Shown here piece after piece: positions 52,224 to 61,585 of a stretch of DNA of 64,000 bases (positions are counted from its first letter, which is position 1; every line of letters begins with the position of its first letter). The position numbers were made by a program, and so were the translations under genes. Location: assembly GCA_039414355.1 (NCBI GenBank), contig JBCDJN010000002.1:1-64000 (forward strand). The letters are read 5' to 3'. The notes below the pieces were generated by a model that had not been told where the DNA came from, searched no databases, and worked only from the letters and a program-made list of their open reading frames with translations. The DNA comes from JBCCQL01 sp039414355 (GTDB lineage: Bacteria > Planctomycetota > Planctomycetia > Pirellulales > Lacipirellulaceae).

Positions 52224-55200
52224 CTAAGCCGGCTTGGAACGCTCTTCGCCCGACCGCATACCGAGGTTCCCGTACCGGTGGTAGACGTGTGAGACGCTCT
52301 GCTCCTCGTGCAGCCAGAGCAGGTCAACTCGTCCGGCACCGGTGACCGGCTGATCGGCGACAAACGCCAGGCTCTCCGCCGCGGCGAGGCGGACTGGTTC
52401 AGGCACGGCCTCCGGGGTGGCGTAGCGGCAGCGCTCAACGACGCCATCGCTTATGCCACTCGCCAACTCGTCATCGGTTTGCTGGACGAACTCGATCGCG
52501 CCTGCCCAGGGGTAGGTGGCGTCTTCGAGTCTCCCAAGGAACGCTTCGAGGTCGCTCGGCACCTCGGGCGGCCGCGTCACTACCGCGCGGCAGTCGACTA
52601 CCCGCGCCGCAATCACCCGCGCCGCGATATCCCAAGGCGTGTCCGACGGCGTGACGCGGACGTGCACGCTCCCCAGCGGCAGGTAACGCCGCTGGTTGTC
52701 CTCGCCAATCAGCCGGAAGTGATCGTGCTCCGGGGCGAACTCCTCGGCAAACGCCATGGCGTAGTCGGCGATCAAGCGCTCAAGCGGCCCTTCGCCGTTC
52801 GAAGCCTCTTCGCTGGTCGGCCGTGTCGGCTTCAGCGCGGCAAGCGGCGATAGATCGAAGCCGTCGCTGACCGGCTGGCTGGCGTCGGTCTCAGCGAGCT
52901 GCAGCACGTAGTTCGGTCCGCCTGCCTTGCAGCCGGGGCCGACGCTGCTCTTGCCCATGCCGCCAAACGGCTGGCGGAGAACGATGGCGCCGGTCGTCGG
53001 CCGGTTGATGTAGAGGTTGCCGGCGCGGACCGTCTCGCGCCACTGCTCGTGCTCGCGATCGTCCAGGCTCTCCAGACCCGACGTGAGCCCGTAACCGGTG
53101 CTGTTGACCACCTGCACCGCCTCGCCCAGCGTGCGGGCCGACATCACGCCGAGCACCGGGCCGAAGAACTCGGTGTCGTGCGTGTAGCTGCCGCGCGAGA
53201 CGCCCCACTTCACGCCGGGCGCGACGAGACAGGGGTTCTCGTCCACACGCAGCCGCGGCGCCACGAGCCAAGACTCGCCCGGCTCAAGCTCTTTGAGCGC
53301 CCGCTCCAAGTCGCCCGCGGGCGGGCGGACGAGCGGGCCAATCTTCGTCGGCAGGCTCCACGCAGACCCGACACGCAGACTCTCCACCGCGTCGGCCAGC
53401 GACTCGCGGAAGGACGGGTCTTCGTAGACCTCTTCTTCGAGAATCAGCAGCGACGTGGCCGAGCACTTCTGGCCGCCGTGGCCGAAGGCCGAGTGCAGCA
53501 CGTTCTTGATCGCCAAGTCGCGGTCGGCCATAGCGGTGACGATGGTGGCGTTCTTGCCGCCGGTCTCGGCGAAGAGACGCATCGTGGGCTTGGCGGTCAG
53601 CATCCGCTGGGCGGTCTCGGTGCCGCCGGTGAGCACCACGGCGCCAACGCCGGGGTGAGTGACCAACCGCTGCCCAGCGCCGCCGCCGGGGCAGGGCGCC
53701 AGTTGCAAAGCCTCCCGCGGCACGCCCGCTCGCCAGAAGCAGTCGCACAGCGCGTGGGCGATGGCGACGGTGTCGCTTGCCGGCTTGAGGATCACCGTGT
53801 TGCCCGCGGCCAGCGCCGCCGCAACCCCGCCGCACGGGATAGCCAGCGGAAAGTTCCAAGGCGAGACCACCGCCACCACGCCGCGGCCGCGTGAGTTCAG
53901 CCCCGGCACGGCTTCCAGCTCTTCGGCCGACTGGCCGTAGAAGCGGCAGAAGTCGATCGCCTCGCTCACCTCGGGGTCGCTCTCCGTGAGCAGCTTGCCA
54001 CCCTCGGCGAGCATCAGTCCGAGCAGGTCGCCGCGTGCGGCGGCGAGTTCGTCGGCAACACGGTTGAGCATCTGCCGCCGCTCCGCCACGGGGCGGCGCC
54101 GCCAGCCGGCGGGATCGTCCGTGGCGATCTCAACCGCGGTGTCGATGTCCTCGTCCGTGGCCAATCGATACCGGCCAACCACGACGCCGGGCCGCGAAGG
54201 ATCGGTCGACTCGCGAACCTCACGGCCGTCGAAACGATCTTCTCCGCCGACAACGAGCGGAACGTCAACCGCCGCTTCGCCGTGCTTTTCTCGCCACGCG
54301 TCGAGAATCGACTCCGCCCATTCCGCGTGATGCGGCAGCGACCAATCGGTATCGGGCTCGTTCGTGAAGCGCACTTCCTCCGGTCGTTTGCGCTCGCGGC
54401 TCGCCGGAGTCCTTCGGTCTTGTGTTCGTCTTGGCTGGTTGGTGACCGTTTGCATCGCGGCGAACGACTCGGCGAACTGCTGCTCGAGCCGCTGCCACGC
54501 GTCGCTGTCGGTGGTGATGCTGAAGGCGTGGCGGAGGAAGTTATCAGGACCGGTGTTTTCATCGAGCCGGCGGACGAGGTAGCCGATCGCGTTGACGAAG
54601 TTCTCTTGCTGGCACGTGGGCGCGTAGAGCAGCAGGCTGGGGGCGAGCTCAAAGAGCGCGCGCCGCTGGTGGTTGGCCATGCCCTCAAGCATCTCAAACT
54701 GCACGCGATCCGCCGCGTCCTGCCGCGCGGCGGCGATCAGCCCGTAGGCCAGGTTGAACAAGTTGTGCGACGCGACCCCAAGTCTTGCCGCCGCGAGGTT
54801 CTCCGGCTTGATCGCCTCGTGCAGCATCTTCAAGAAGTTGGCGTCGGTCTCGCACTTTGACTTGTAGGGCGCCTGGGGCCATCCGTAGCTGCTGGCTTCG
54901 ACCCGCTCCATCTCCATGTTGGCGCCCTTAACGATGCGCACCGTGATGGGCGCCCCGCCCGCGGCCACGCGCTGGCGGGCCCACGCGTAGAGCTCTTGCT
55001 GCACGAGGAAAGAGTCCGGCACGTACGCCTGCAGCGCGATGCCGGCAGGCGCGTCCTCCAGGCCCGGCCGATCGAGCGTCGCCCGGAACGCCTCGGCTGT
55101 GAGCCGCAGGTCGCGGTACTCCTCCATGTCTAGGTAGACAAACTTGGGAACCACCACGCCATCGGGCCGCGTGAACTTGCCGCGGGCCGCGGCGCGGAAG

Positions 55201-55904
55201 AGCAGCTCCAGTCGATCGGCGAGCACCCCCACCGTGTGGCGACGGGCGAGCGTGGAGATCTGCGAGTAGATCGTCGAGATCTTCACGCTGGTCACTTCGA
55301 TCTCCGGCCGCTGCAGCGCCGCCAGGTAACCGTCCAGGCGCCGGCGGGCTTCGCGCTCGCCGAGCAGCGCCTCGCCGAGTTCGTTGATGTTCATCCGCAG
55401 GCCTTCGCGGTGCCGCGCGGCCAGGTGCGACGCCAGCGGCTCGGGCTCGGCGGGCAGGACGACGTTGGCCGTTTCCTGCCGCATCTTCTCCTTGACCAGC
55501 GGCATGGCGACGCCCGGCAGGTAGCCGCCGAACGACTGAAAGCCCCGCAGCATCGCCCGGTCAATAGGCGAGAAGAACCGCGGCACGCCCTGAGCGTCGA
55601 GCACGTGGATGAGTTGATCCGCCGAGCGGTCCCACGCCCGGCTGCGGAACGCCTGGTCGGTGAGCTGCATAAGCGTCGCCTTGTCGGCGGGGTGCTGCAT
55701 CATGCGGTCGAGCTCCGCCTGCTGGCGACGCTCGGCGGGGGTCTGCAGGTCCGCGGCCCGGTCCTGCAGCCGGCGGGCGAGGAACATCGCCTCCTGGGCC
55801 GTTTGGGGCGGGGCGTCGGCCGAGGTATCCAGCTCAATGCCTTCGAGCAGCTTCTGAACGTCGGCCGCCAGACGTTGGGCAACCTTAGGGGCGAGCGTTG
55901 GCAT
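52224..55904 (-). CDS. putA: Bifunctional proline dehydrogenase / glutamate-semialdehyde dehydrogenase
   Basis: A 1226-residue enzyme that oxidises proline to glutamate in two steps. The FAD-dependent proline dehydrogenase barrel covers about residues 120-460 (VRIVKGANMEMERVEASSYGWP and related). The aldehyde dehydrogenase begins near 540 and includes VVAVVSPWNFPLAIPCGGVAA and HGGQKCSATSLLIL with the catalytic Cys814. The C-terminal 180 residues are an extra domain seen in many long PutAs. No N-terminal ribbon-helix-helix DNA-binding domain is present, so it is not an autorepressor. Confidence 0.95.
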   Translation of the reverse strand: MPTLAPKVAQRLAADVQKLLEGIELDTSADAPPQTAQEAMFLARRLQDRAADLQTPAERRQQAELDRMMQHPADKATLMQLTDQAFRSRAWDRSADQLIHVLDAQGVPRFFSPIDRAMLRGFQSFGGYLPGVAMPLVKEKMRQETANVVLPAEPEPLASHLAARHREGLRMNINELGEALLGEREARRRLDGYLAALQRPEIEVTSVKISTIYSQISTLARRHTVGVLADRLELLFRAAARGKFTRPDGVVVPKFVYLDMEEYRDLRLTAEAFRATLDRPGLEDAPAGIALQAYVPDSFLVQQELYAWARQRVAAGGAPITVRIVKGANMEMERVEASSYGWPQAPYKSKCETDANFLKMLHEAIKPENLAAARLGVASHNLFNLAYGLIAAARQDAADRVQFEMLEGMANHQRRALFELAPSLLLYAPTCQQENFVNAIGYLVRRLDENTGPDNFLRHAFSITTDSDAWQRLEQQFAESFAAMQTVTNQPRRTQDRRTPASRERKRPEEVRFTNEPDTDWSLPHHAEWAESILDAWREKHGEAAVDVPLVVGGEDRFDGREVRESTDPSRPGVVVGRYRLATDEDIDTAVEIATDDPAGWRRRPVAERRQMLNRVADELAAARGDLLGLMLAEGGKLLTESDPEVSEAIDFCRFYGQSAEELEAVPGLNSRGRGVVAVVSPWNFPLAIPCGGVAAALAAGNTVILKPASDTVAIAHALCDCFWRAGVPREALQLAPCPGGGAGQRLVTHPGVGAVVLTGGTETAQRMLTAKPTMRLFAETGGKNATIVTAMADRDLAIKNVLHSAFGHGGQKCSATSLLILEEEVYEDPSFRESLADAVESLRVGSAWSLPTKIGPLVRPPAGDLERALKELEPGESWLVAPRLRVDENPCLVAPGVKWGVSRGSYTHDTEFFGPVLGVMSARTLGEAVQVVNSTGYGLTSGLESLDDREHEQWRETVRAGNLYINRPTTGAIVLRQPFGGMGKSSVGPGCKAGGPNYVLQLAETDASQPVSDGFDLSPLAALKPTRPTSEEASNGEGPLERLIADYAMAFAEEFAPEHDHFRLIGEDNQRRYLPLGSVHVRVTPSDTPWDIAARVIAARVVDCRAVVTRPPEVPSDLEAFLGRLEDATYPWAGAIEFVQQTDDELASGISDGVVERCRYATPEAVPEPVRLAAAESLAFVADQPVTGAGRVDLLWLHEEQSVSHVYHRYGNLGMRSGEERSKPA

Positions 55905-56138
55905 AGCGGCGCCTCTTGGGGGCAGGTTCCTGGGCTAGCTGACCACTCCACGCCGACGGCTCCCGCAAGCCTGCCGACGTTTGCAGTCGGGCGGCGGAAG
56001 CGAACCGAATCGGCATAAAGGAATTGTCACACCTAACCACGCCAAGGCAAAACAAGCCGTGTGGTTGCATGCGGCAACCCCGGCGAGAGATACTTACAGA
56101 CCCCGCGCCCGCCCCGCCCGCCATCCCCCGCCTTGCCC

Positions 56139-57125
56139 GTGCCGCGTCGCAGCGAACAGATCGACTCGCGGACGCAGATCGTCACGCCGGAGAACATCGC
56201 GTTCGAGTACCGCACCGCCGGTCCCTTCAGCCGACTGGGCGCCTACTTGATTGACGTCATGGTGCAGTTGGTGACGGTCTTCCTCACCATCTTTGTCTTC
56301 TTCCTGTCGTACATTCTCGTCCTTACCGCGTTGCAGGTGCGTGGCGGGATGTCTTTCTGGGGTGTGATCGGCAACCTCGGCACGTTCACCGTCTTCACGC
56401 TCTGGTTCTTCATGCAGTGGTTCTACGGCGCCTACTTCGAGTACCGCTGGAACGGCCAAACGCCCGGCAAGCGCTCGGCGAACCTCCGGGTGCTGCAGGT
56501 AGACGGCCGACCGATCACGCTCAAGCAGGCGCTGCTGCGGAACATCGTCCGGCTGATTGACGCGTGGCCGCCGCTGCCGCTGGGGCAAGAGGTGTCCGCC
56601 GTCGTTGCGTTCCTGGCGCCCATCGCCTGCAGCACGCACCTGGTGGGCCTCACCGCGGCGTCGCTGACGCGGCGGCACCAGCGGCTGGGAGACTTGGTGT
56701 GCGGAACAATGGTGGTGGCCGAGGAACGAACGTTCGTCGGTCAGTTCGAACCGCCGGACGATGAGCGGGTCCGCGAACTCATCGAGGCGCTGCCCGCCGG
56801 CTACGTGCCGAGCCGGCCGCTGCTGCGAGCCGTTTCGCATTACGTGGGTCGGCGGAAGTACTTCGGCCCCGCGCGGCGGCAAGAGATCGCCCGGCACGTG
56901 GGCAAGGAGCTGATCGACCGCCTGACGCTGCCGCAAGACACCGACTGCGACCTGCTGCTCTGCGCCCTCTACACCAAGGCGATCGGCGAGTCACCGCTGG
57001 CCGAGGCCGCGGCGCCGCCTGCGCAGGCCAAGTCGCTGCCGCCGGCGGAGCCGGTTGGGGCGGCCAGCGGGGCGGGCGGCAAGCAAGACGACGCAACCGA
57101 CTGGGAGTCGATCCCGCTCGGCTAA
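56139..57125 (+). CDS. RDD-family membrane protein
   Basis: About 328 residues from GTG at 56139; the frame is open further upstream but Pro/Arg-rich. The RDD domain has helices at LGAYLIDVMVQLVTVFLTIF and FTVFTLWFFMQWFYGAYFEY, with the Arg-Asp-Asp pattern around R..AYLID and NGQTPGKR, and a third region at RRHQRLGDLVCGTMVV. A 130-residue cytoplasmic tail follows, ending Pro/Ala-rich. It opens the operon that continues to the window end. RDD proteins are often ion transporters or envelope partners; the function here is unknown. Confidence 0.85.
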   Translation: MPRRSEQIDSRTQIVTPENIAFEYRTAGPFSRLGAYLIDVMVQLVTVFLTIFVFFLSYILVLTALQVRGGMSFWGVIGNLGTFTVFTLWFFMQWFYGAYFEYRWNGQTPGKRSANLRVLQVDGRPITLKQALLRNIVRLIDAWPPLPLGQEVSAVVAFLAPIACSTHLVGLTAASLTRRHQRLGDLVCGTMVVAEERTFVGQFEPPDDERVRELIEALPAGYVPSRPLLRAVSHYVGRRKYFGPARRQEIARHVGKELIDRLTLPQDTDCDLLLCALYTKAIGESPLAEAAAPPAQAKSLPPAEPVGAASGAGGKQDDATDWESIPLG

Positions 57126-57138
57126 CCGCCAAGATGCC

Positions 57139-58164
57139 ATGATGCAAGCTACGAAGATGATCGAGCAGCGGAGCCCGCAGTGGCAGCGGCTCGATCAGTA
57201 CTGCGCGCAGCTCGAGACGAACTCGTCGGCCAAGAAACTCGGCGCCCGCAACCGCGTGGAGTTCGCGTCGCTCTATCGCTCGGCCTGCGCCGACCTCGCG
57301 CTGGCGGACGCCTACCAGTTGCCGGCCGACACGGTCCGCTACCTGCACCACTTGGTTGGCCGGGCTCACAACCAGCTCTACCGGGTCGACACGGCGATCG
57401 ACAGCGGGTGGCGCGACCGCATCTTCAAGACAACGCCGAGGATCTTGTTCCGAGACCCGTACGTCCGGCTCGCCGCCGCAGTGTTTTGGCTGCCGTTCCT
57501 CGCGGCGATGTTCCTCTCTTCCGCCTACTCGCCCGTGCCCGAGTTCGCCGAGCAAGCAGCCGGCCGGGAGCAGTTGCTCAGCATGGAGGTCATGCACAGC
57601 GAGCCCTTCGCGGATCGCGGCCGGGCCGATGGGTTCATGGCGGGCTTCTATCTCAAGCACAACACGACCATCGGCCTCCAGTGCTTCGCGTGGGGTTTGG
57701 TCTTCGGCGTGCTGGGCATCTTTGTGACGCTCTCCAACGCCGTGCAGCTAGGCTCGGTCTTCGGTCACATGACCACAGTCGAGAACAACGATCTGTTCTT
57801 TGAGTTTGTCACCGCGCACGGCCCTTTTGAGCTTACTGCCATTGTCCTCGCCGCGGGGGCGGGCATGAAGATGGGGTTCGCGCTGGTCGATAGCCGCGGA
57901 CTGCGGAGGGTCGACTCGCTGATGCTCTCCGCGCGTGACGCCTTGCCCATCCTCGCCACGTCGGTCGCGCTCTTTGTTGGGGCCGCCTTTATCGAAGGTT
58001 TCATCTCGCCCAGCACCCTGCCTTACGAGGTCAAGGCGATGGTCGGCATGCTCTCGACCCTCGGTTTGTTGTGGTACTTTGTGGTCCTCGGCTTCACGCA
58101 GCAGGAAGATGCCGCGAAGCCCGCACCTGCCGTGCCAGCAAGCACCTCCCCGTTCGACACCTAA
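57139..58164 (+). CDS. SpoIIM-like membrane protein
   Basis: A 341-residue membrane protein, 14 bp after the RDD gene. ATG is doubled (57139, 57142). The N-terminal 100 residues are soluble and helical. Then come helices at LAAAVFWLPFLAAMFLSSAY, LQCFAWGLVFGVLGIFVTLS and at least three more, including ALPILATSVALFVGAAFIEG. The glycine-rich GAGAGMKMGFALVD and FVTAHGPFELTAIVLA resemble the stage II sporulation protein M / DUF95 family. Planctomycetes do not sporulate, so a general envelope role is likely. Confidence 0.85.
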   Translation: MMQATKMIEQRSPQWQRLDQYCAQLETNSSAKKLGARNRVEFASLYRSACADLALADAYQLPADTVRYLHHLVGRAHNQLYRVDTAIDSGWRDRIFKTTPRILFRDPYVRLAAAVFWLPFLAAMFLSSAYSPVPEFAEQAAGREQLLSMEVMHSEPFADRGRADGFMAGFYLKHNTTIGLQCFAWGLVFGVLGIFVTLSNAVQLGSVFGHMTTVENNDLFFEFVTAHGPFELTAIVLAAGAGMKMGFALVDSRGLRRVDSLMLSARDALPILATSVALFVGAAFIEGFISPSTLPYEVKAMVGMLSTLGLLWYFVVLGFTQQEDAAKPAPAVPASTSPFDT

Positions 58165-58241
58165 CGGCCCGCCAAGCGTCCGCCCAACTTCCGGCTAGCA
58201 CCAACACAACTAGCGCCTAGCGCCTCCCACCTCGCGCCTCC

Positions 58242-59072
58242 ATGAACCTCGACGCCACCAAGATCGCCATCCGCGAACGATCGTTCGGCGAGATCATGGA
58301 CTTGGCGCTCGTGGTCATCCGCCAGCGGTTCGGCCCGCTGCTGGTGCTGCTCGCCGTAGGCGCCGCGCCGTGGGCGTTGTTGAATCACTTTCTGACGAGC
58401 AGATTGATCCTCGACAGCATCGGAGACGAGGAAGCGGTGTACGTCTTCTGGCGAGTGCTGCTTGTGGTGCTGGAAACGCCGCTGGCGACGGCGCCCATCA
58501 CGCTTTACCTGGGGCAGGTCACCTTCGGCGGCCGGGGCGACGCCCGGAAGATCGCTGGCGACTTCTTCCGAAGCCTGCCGCAGATGATCATGCTGCAAGG
58601 CTTGGCCCGGGTGCTCACCGCGATCCCCTTCGTCACGCTGTTTATGCCCTACGTGATGTGGCCGTACCTCAGCGAGCTGATCCTGCTGGAACGCAACCCC
58701 ATGTTCGGCGGCAAGACCAAAGACGGCCGGCCCCGGCTCAACACCCGACGGCGGAGCAAGAACCTGCACCGGAACTCGGGCGGTGACCTCTTCAGCCGGT
58801 GGCTGCTGTCGGCCGCCGCGGGGGTGATGCTGATTGTGATCGGCATCGTTGGCGTGCAGGCGTTGGCCCGGACCTTGTTCGCGGTAGATATCTCGATCAT
58901 TCAAACGCTGCTGTACGTCTTCCCGGCTATCACGTGGGTGGTGGTGGGTTACTTCACCGTGGTCCGGTTCTTGGCGTACCTCGACCTGCGGATCCGCCGC
59001 GAGGGGTGGGAAGTGGAACTCGCCCTCCGCGCCCAAGCGGCCCGGCTCGCGTCCGTGGGGGCGGTGGCATGA
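58242..59072 (+). CDS. Hypothetical multi-pass membrane protein
   Basis: A 276-residue protein with about five helices: GPLLVLLAVGAAPWALLNHF, FWRVLLVVLETPLATAPITL, FVTLFMPYVMWPYLSELILL, LLSAAAGVMLIVIGIVGVQ and LYVFPAITWVVVGYFTVVRF. It recurs in this operon in related genomes but has no named function that I recognise. The 5' spacer (58165-58241) holds a degenerate tandem of CTAGCGC/CTCGCGC-like heptamers. The stop overlaps the next start (ATGA). Confidence 0.8.
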   Translation: MNLDATKIAIRERSFGEIMDLALVVIRQRFGPLLVLLAVGAAPWALLNHFLTSRLILDSIGDEEAVYVFWRVLLVVLETPLATAPITLYLGQVTFGGRGDARKIAGDFFRSLPQMIMLQGLARVLTAIPFVTLFMPYVMWPYLSELILLERNPMFGGKTKDGRPRLNTRRRSKNLHRNSGGDLFSRWLLSAAAGVMLIVIGIVGVQALARTLFAVDISIIQTLLYVFPAITWVVVGYFTVVRFLAYLDLRIRREGWEVELALRAQAARLASVGAVA

Positions 59073-59842
59073 CCGGCTGGAAGCTGCTGCCGCCGATTCT
59101 CGCCCTGGCCGCGTTGCTACCGTCGGCCGCCGGGGGGGAGCTGTCCGACCCGGAAACGGCCGTCGAAGCGGGCCGCCAAGCGCTCGACGCCCAATGGGAC
59201 CTCGAGTGGTACGACGACGAGGCCGACGCCTTCGAGCTGATCGACACCCGCCAGCGTGACTACGACTGGGAGTGGCTGAGCTGGATCGGCGATTTCTTTA
59301 CGTGGCTCAGCTCCTTCAACCTGGACTTTGACTTCGCCAGTCTGCTGCGGCTGCTGGCGTGGCTGGTGATCCTCGCCGTCGCCGCCTGGTTGATCTACTC
59401 CATTGTCAAGGCGTACCAGCGGGTCGAACTCTACAGCGCCGAAAAGGTTGAGACCGAAGACGACGGGCGCACGCATATCGAGCGTGTCGAGGCGTTGCCC
59501 GTGGCCGTTGAGCGCCGCGTGGGCGACCTGCTGGGCGAGGCCCGCCGGCTGCGGTCGGCTGGCGACCTGACGATGGCGGTCGTCTACCTCTACAGCCACC
59601 AACTGGTCCAGCTGGACCGCGCCGGGATGATCCGCCTGATCAAAGGAAAGACCAACCGCCAGTACCTGCGTGAGCTCAAGCGCGCGTCGCCGCCGGAAAC
59701 GTTGGCCACAACGCTGAGCGACACGATGCTGTTGTTCGAGCGATCGTTCTTCGGCGCGCACCCGCCGGACGAAGGCAAGCTCGACCGGTGCTTCGCCGCC
59801 ACCGAGGCGTTTGAGCTGGCCGCGAAGGGAGAGCAGGCGTGA
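59069..59842 (+). CDS. DUF4129-domain membrane protein
   Basis: A 257-residue protein with a signal-like N-terminus (KLLPPILALAALLPSAAGG), a Trp/Asp-rich periplasmic segment (DWEWLSWIGDFFTWLSS), one membrane helix (LLRLLAWLVILAVAAWLIYS) and a cytoplasmic DUF4129 tail (LGEARRLRSAGDLTMAVVYLYSHQLVQLDR). DUF4129 is usually coupled to MoxR/DUF58 systems. It overlaps its neighbours on both sides (ATGA and GTGA), so it is translationally coupled. Confidence 0.87.
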   Translation: MTGWKLLPPILALAALLPSAAGGELSDPETAVEAGRQALDAQWDLEWYDDEADAFELIDTRQRDYDWEWLSWIGDFFTWLSSFNLDFDFASLLRLLAWLVILAVAAWLIYSIVKAYQRVELYSAEKVETEDDGRTHIERVEALPVAVERRVGDLLGEARRLRSAGDLTMAVVYLYSHQLVQLDRAGMIRLIKGKTNRQYLRELKRASPPETLATTLSDTMLLFERSFFGAHPPDEGKLDRCFAATEAFELAAKGEQA

Positions 59843-61050
59843 TCGAAGGAGGAAGGCAGAAGGCGGAGGGCGGAACGACGCGCAGGCGACGCGGCAACAC
59901 CTGCGCGCGCAACCACCGGCGACCCGCCTTCCGCCTTCCACCCTCCGCCCTCGCGTTGCTTCTACTGCTGCCGCTGTGCGGGTGCTTTCCCGGTTACCTC
60001 GAAGAGCAGTACGGCCGGAGGAGCGGCGTTTGGTCGGACAGCATCAACGGGACCGCGGTCCTTGGCAAGATGATCGAGAAAGCCGGGCACAAGGTCCGGT
60101 CGGTCGATCGCCTCTACCCGAAGGTCGGCAACGCCGACGTGATCGTTTGGTTCTGCGACGACTTCGGCGCCCCCTCGGCCGAGGCCCGTCAGTGGCTCGA
60201 CGATTGGCTGCTGCTCAGCGACGAGGCGAAGACCCTGGTCTTTGTCACCCGCGATTACGAGGCGGGCGCCCTGTACTGGTCCGAGATGCAGAAGACCGCC
60301 CCGGCGGGCCTGCAGAAGACCCTCGGCAATGAGCGGCGGCAATCGCAAACGCGGTTCAACCAGTACCGCGGCGGCGCGCCGGTCACCGACGCCGCCGGCG
60401 ACTGGTTCACCACCGACCGCCGCACAACAACGCGCACCATCCAGCAGCTCTCCGGCCCGTGGGCCAAGGGCGTCGACGCCAGCAAGACGCAAATCGAACA
60501 CCGCGCCTACCTCACGCCGAGCGACGAGGCGGACTTCCTGCTCGCCGACGAGCGCGGCCATCCGTTGGCGAGCGAGATCGTCTACTCGGGTGAGTCTTGG
60601 CAGACGAACGTGAAAGACTCACGGGTCGTGATGATCGAGAACGGCGCGTTCCTGCTCAACGGCGCCCTCGTCAACAAAGAACACCGCAAGCTCGCGGGCA
60701 GGCTCGTGGATCACCTTGGGCCGCCGAAGCTCAACGTCGTGTTCCTGGAGTCGGACAGCGACCCGCCGGTGCTGGCGGACGATCCCTCCGTGGGCCCCGC
60801 CAGCGCGTTCAAGCACCTCACGCTATGGCCCATTGGCGCGCCGATCGTGCAGGCCCTGGCGCTCGGCGTGGCGTACGCGGCGTTCCGCTGGCCGATCTTC
60901 GGCCGGCCCCGCCGAGGGGAAGAAGCCTCGCTGACCGACTTCGGCCGGCACGTCGAAGCGGTGGGCCGGCTCCTCGCCGCCACCCGCGACCGCACGTATG
61001 CTGACGCCCAACTGCGGGCGTACTTCCAGGCGGCGCGGGAGAAGGACTAA
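59839..61050 (+). CDS. DUF4350 lipoprotein-like protein with repeat-derived N-terminus
   Basis: A 403-residue protein from GTG at 59839, overlapping the upstream stop. Residues 1-33 are encoded by an inverted-repeat element and are Arg/Gly-rich. A lipoprotein signal then follows (SALALLLLLPLCGC). The DUF4350 domain (about 65-250) includes TAVLGKMIEKAGHKVRSVDR and ADVIVWFCDDFGAPS. A C-terminal helix (LTLWPIGAPIVQALALGVAYAAF) enters the membrane. The N-terminus is unusual because a lipoprotein signal normally starts near the first Met. Confidence 0.85.
   Translation: MIEGGRQKAEGGTTRRRRGNTCARNHRRPAFRLPPSALALLLLLPLCGCFPGYLEEQYGRRSGVWSDSINGTAVLGKMIEKAGHKVRSVDRLYPKVGNADVIVWFCDDFGAPSAEARQWLDDWLLLSDEAKTLVFVTRDYEAGALYWSEMQKTAPAGLQKTLGNERRQSQTRFNQYRGGAPVTDAAGDWFTTDRRTTTRTIQQLSGPWAKGVDASKTQIEHRAYLTPSDEADFLLADERGHPLASEIVYSGESWQTNVKDSRVVMIENGAFLLNGALVNKEHRKLAGRLVDHLGPPKLNVVFLESDSDPPVLADDPSVGPASAFKHLTLWPIGAPIVQALALGVAYAAFRWPIFGRPRRGEEASLTDFGRHVEAVGRLLAATRDRTYADAQLRAYFQAAREKD
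59845..59952. repeat. Imperfect inverted-repeat element inside the DUF4350 gene
   Basis: Arms 59845-59873 and 59924-59952 (29 bp each, about 22 matching) flank 50 bp. The left arm reads GGAAGGCAGAAGGCGGAGGG-like on plus. It covers the first 38 codons of the gene and reaches into its signal peptide, yet keeps the frame open. Confidence 0.75.
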
Positions 61051-61052
61051 AG

Positions 61053-61566
61053 GATTATTGACCGCGGAGTTCGCCGGGGACGCAGAGGACGGGTGACCGT
61101 GTGTTGATCGACAATCCCTATGCATCGCCAGCAACCGGTGCGAATCCGGTCGAGGTGAAGACCGGAGTAGCTTGGCTACTGGCGCCGACTGGCGTGTCGA
61201 GCGTCGTCCTTGCCGCGTGCGTGTATGCGCATTTTGGGGCATGCGGCACACATGTGCCTGACGATGTCGTTCCGATCGGCCTGTTGATCCTGCTTTGGTT
61301 TCACGTGATTGTCGCGGGCATTTACGTCGGTGCCTTAACAGTCGCACTCGCGTTATTTGGAGCCCTCACCAACGCAATCCAGTACCGTCGCTGGACAGCG
61401 ACGGTACTCGCACCAATAGTCGCTCTCGTGTGGCTTCCGATTGCGTCTTGGATGACCCCGACTGAGCTCTTAGCGTCTGCAACCGCCGTTCCAATACTCC
61501 TTGCTGGCGTCACCTTCGATCTTTGCGCAGTCTACTCCACGTCCTCTGCGACCTCCGCGGTTAATC
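61053..61566. repeat. Inverted repeats flanking an inserted gene
   Basis: GACCGCGGAG (61060-61069) and CGCAGAGGACG (61081-61091) on the left are mirrored by CGTCCTCTGCG (61540-61550) and CTCCGCGGTT (61553-61562) on the right: a perfect 11-bp block plus a 9-bp block with different internal spacing. They enclose the 160-residue membrane protein gene. Confidence 0.75.
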
Positions 61567-61583
61567 AACAACCCAAACAATAG
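61101..61583 (+). CDS. Small multi-pass membrane protein, likely inserted in the operon
   Basis: A 160-residue protein from GTG at 61101. It starts LIDNPYASPATG, a motif common at the N-terminus of small planctomycete membrane proteins. About four helices follow: WLLAPTGVSSVVLAACVYAH, LLILLWFHVIVAGIYVGALT, ATVLAPIVALVWLPIASWM and ATAVPILLAGVTFDLCAVYS. GC content and codon bias are lower than in the flanking operon genes, and inverted repeats border it. The right repeat encodes its last residues. No function is recognised. Confidence 0.65.
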   Translation: MLIDNPYASPATGANPVEVKTGVAWLLAPTGVSSVVLAACVYAHFGACGTHVPDDVVPIGLLILLWFHVIVAGIYVGALTVALALFGALTNAIQYRRWTATVLAPIVALVWLPIASWMTPTELLASATAVPILLAGVTFDLCAVYSTSSATSAVNQQPKQ

Positions 61584-61585
61584 AC

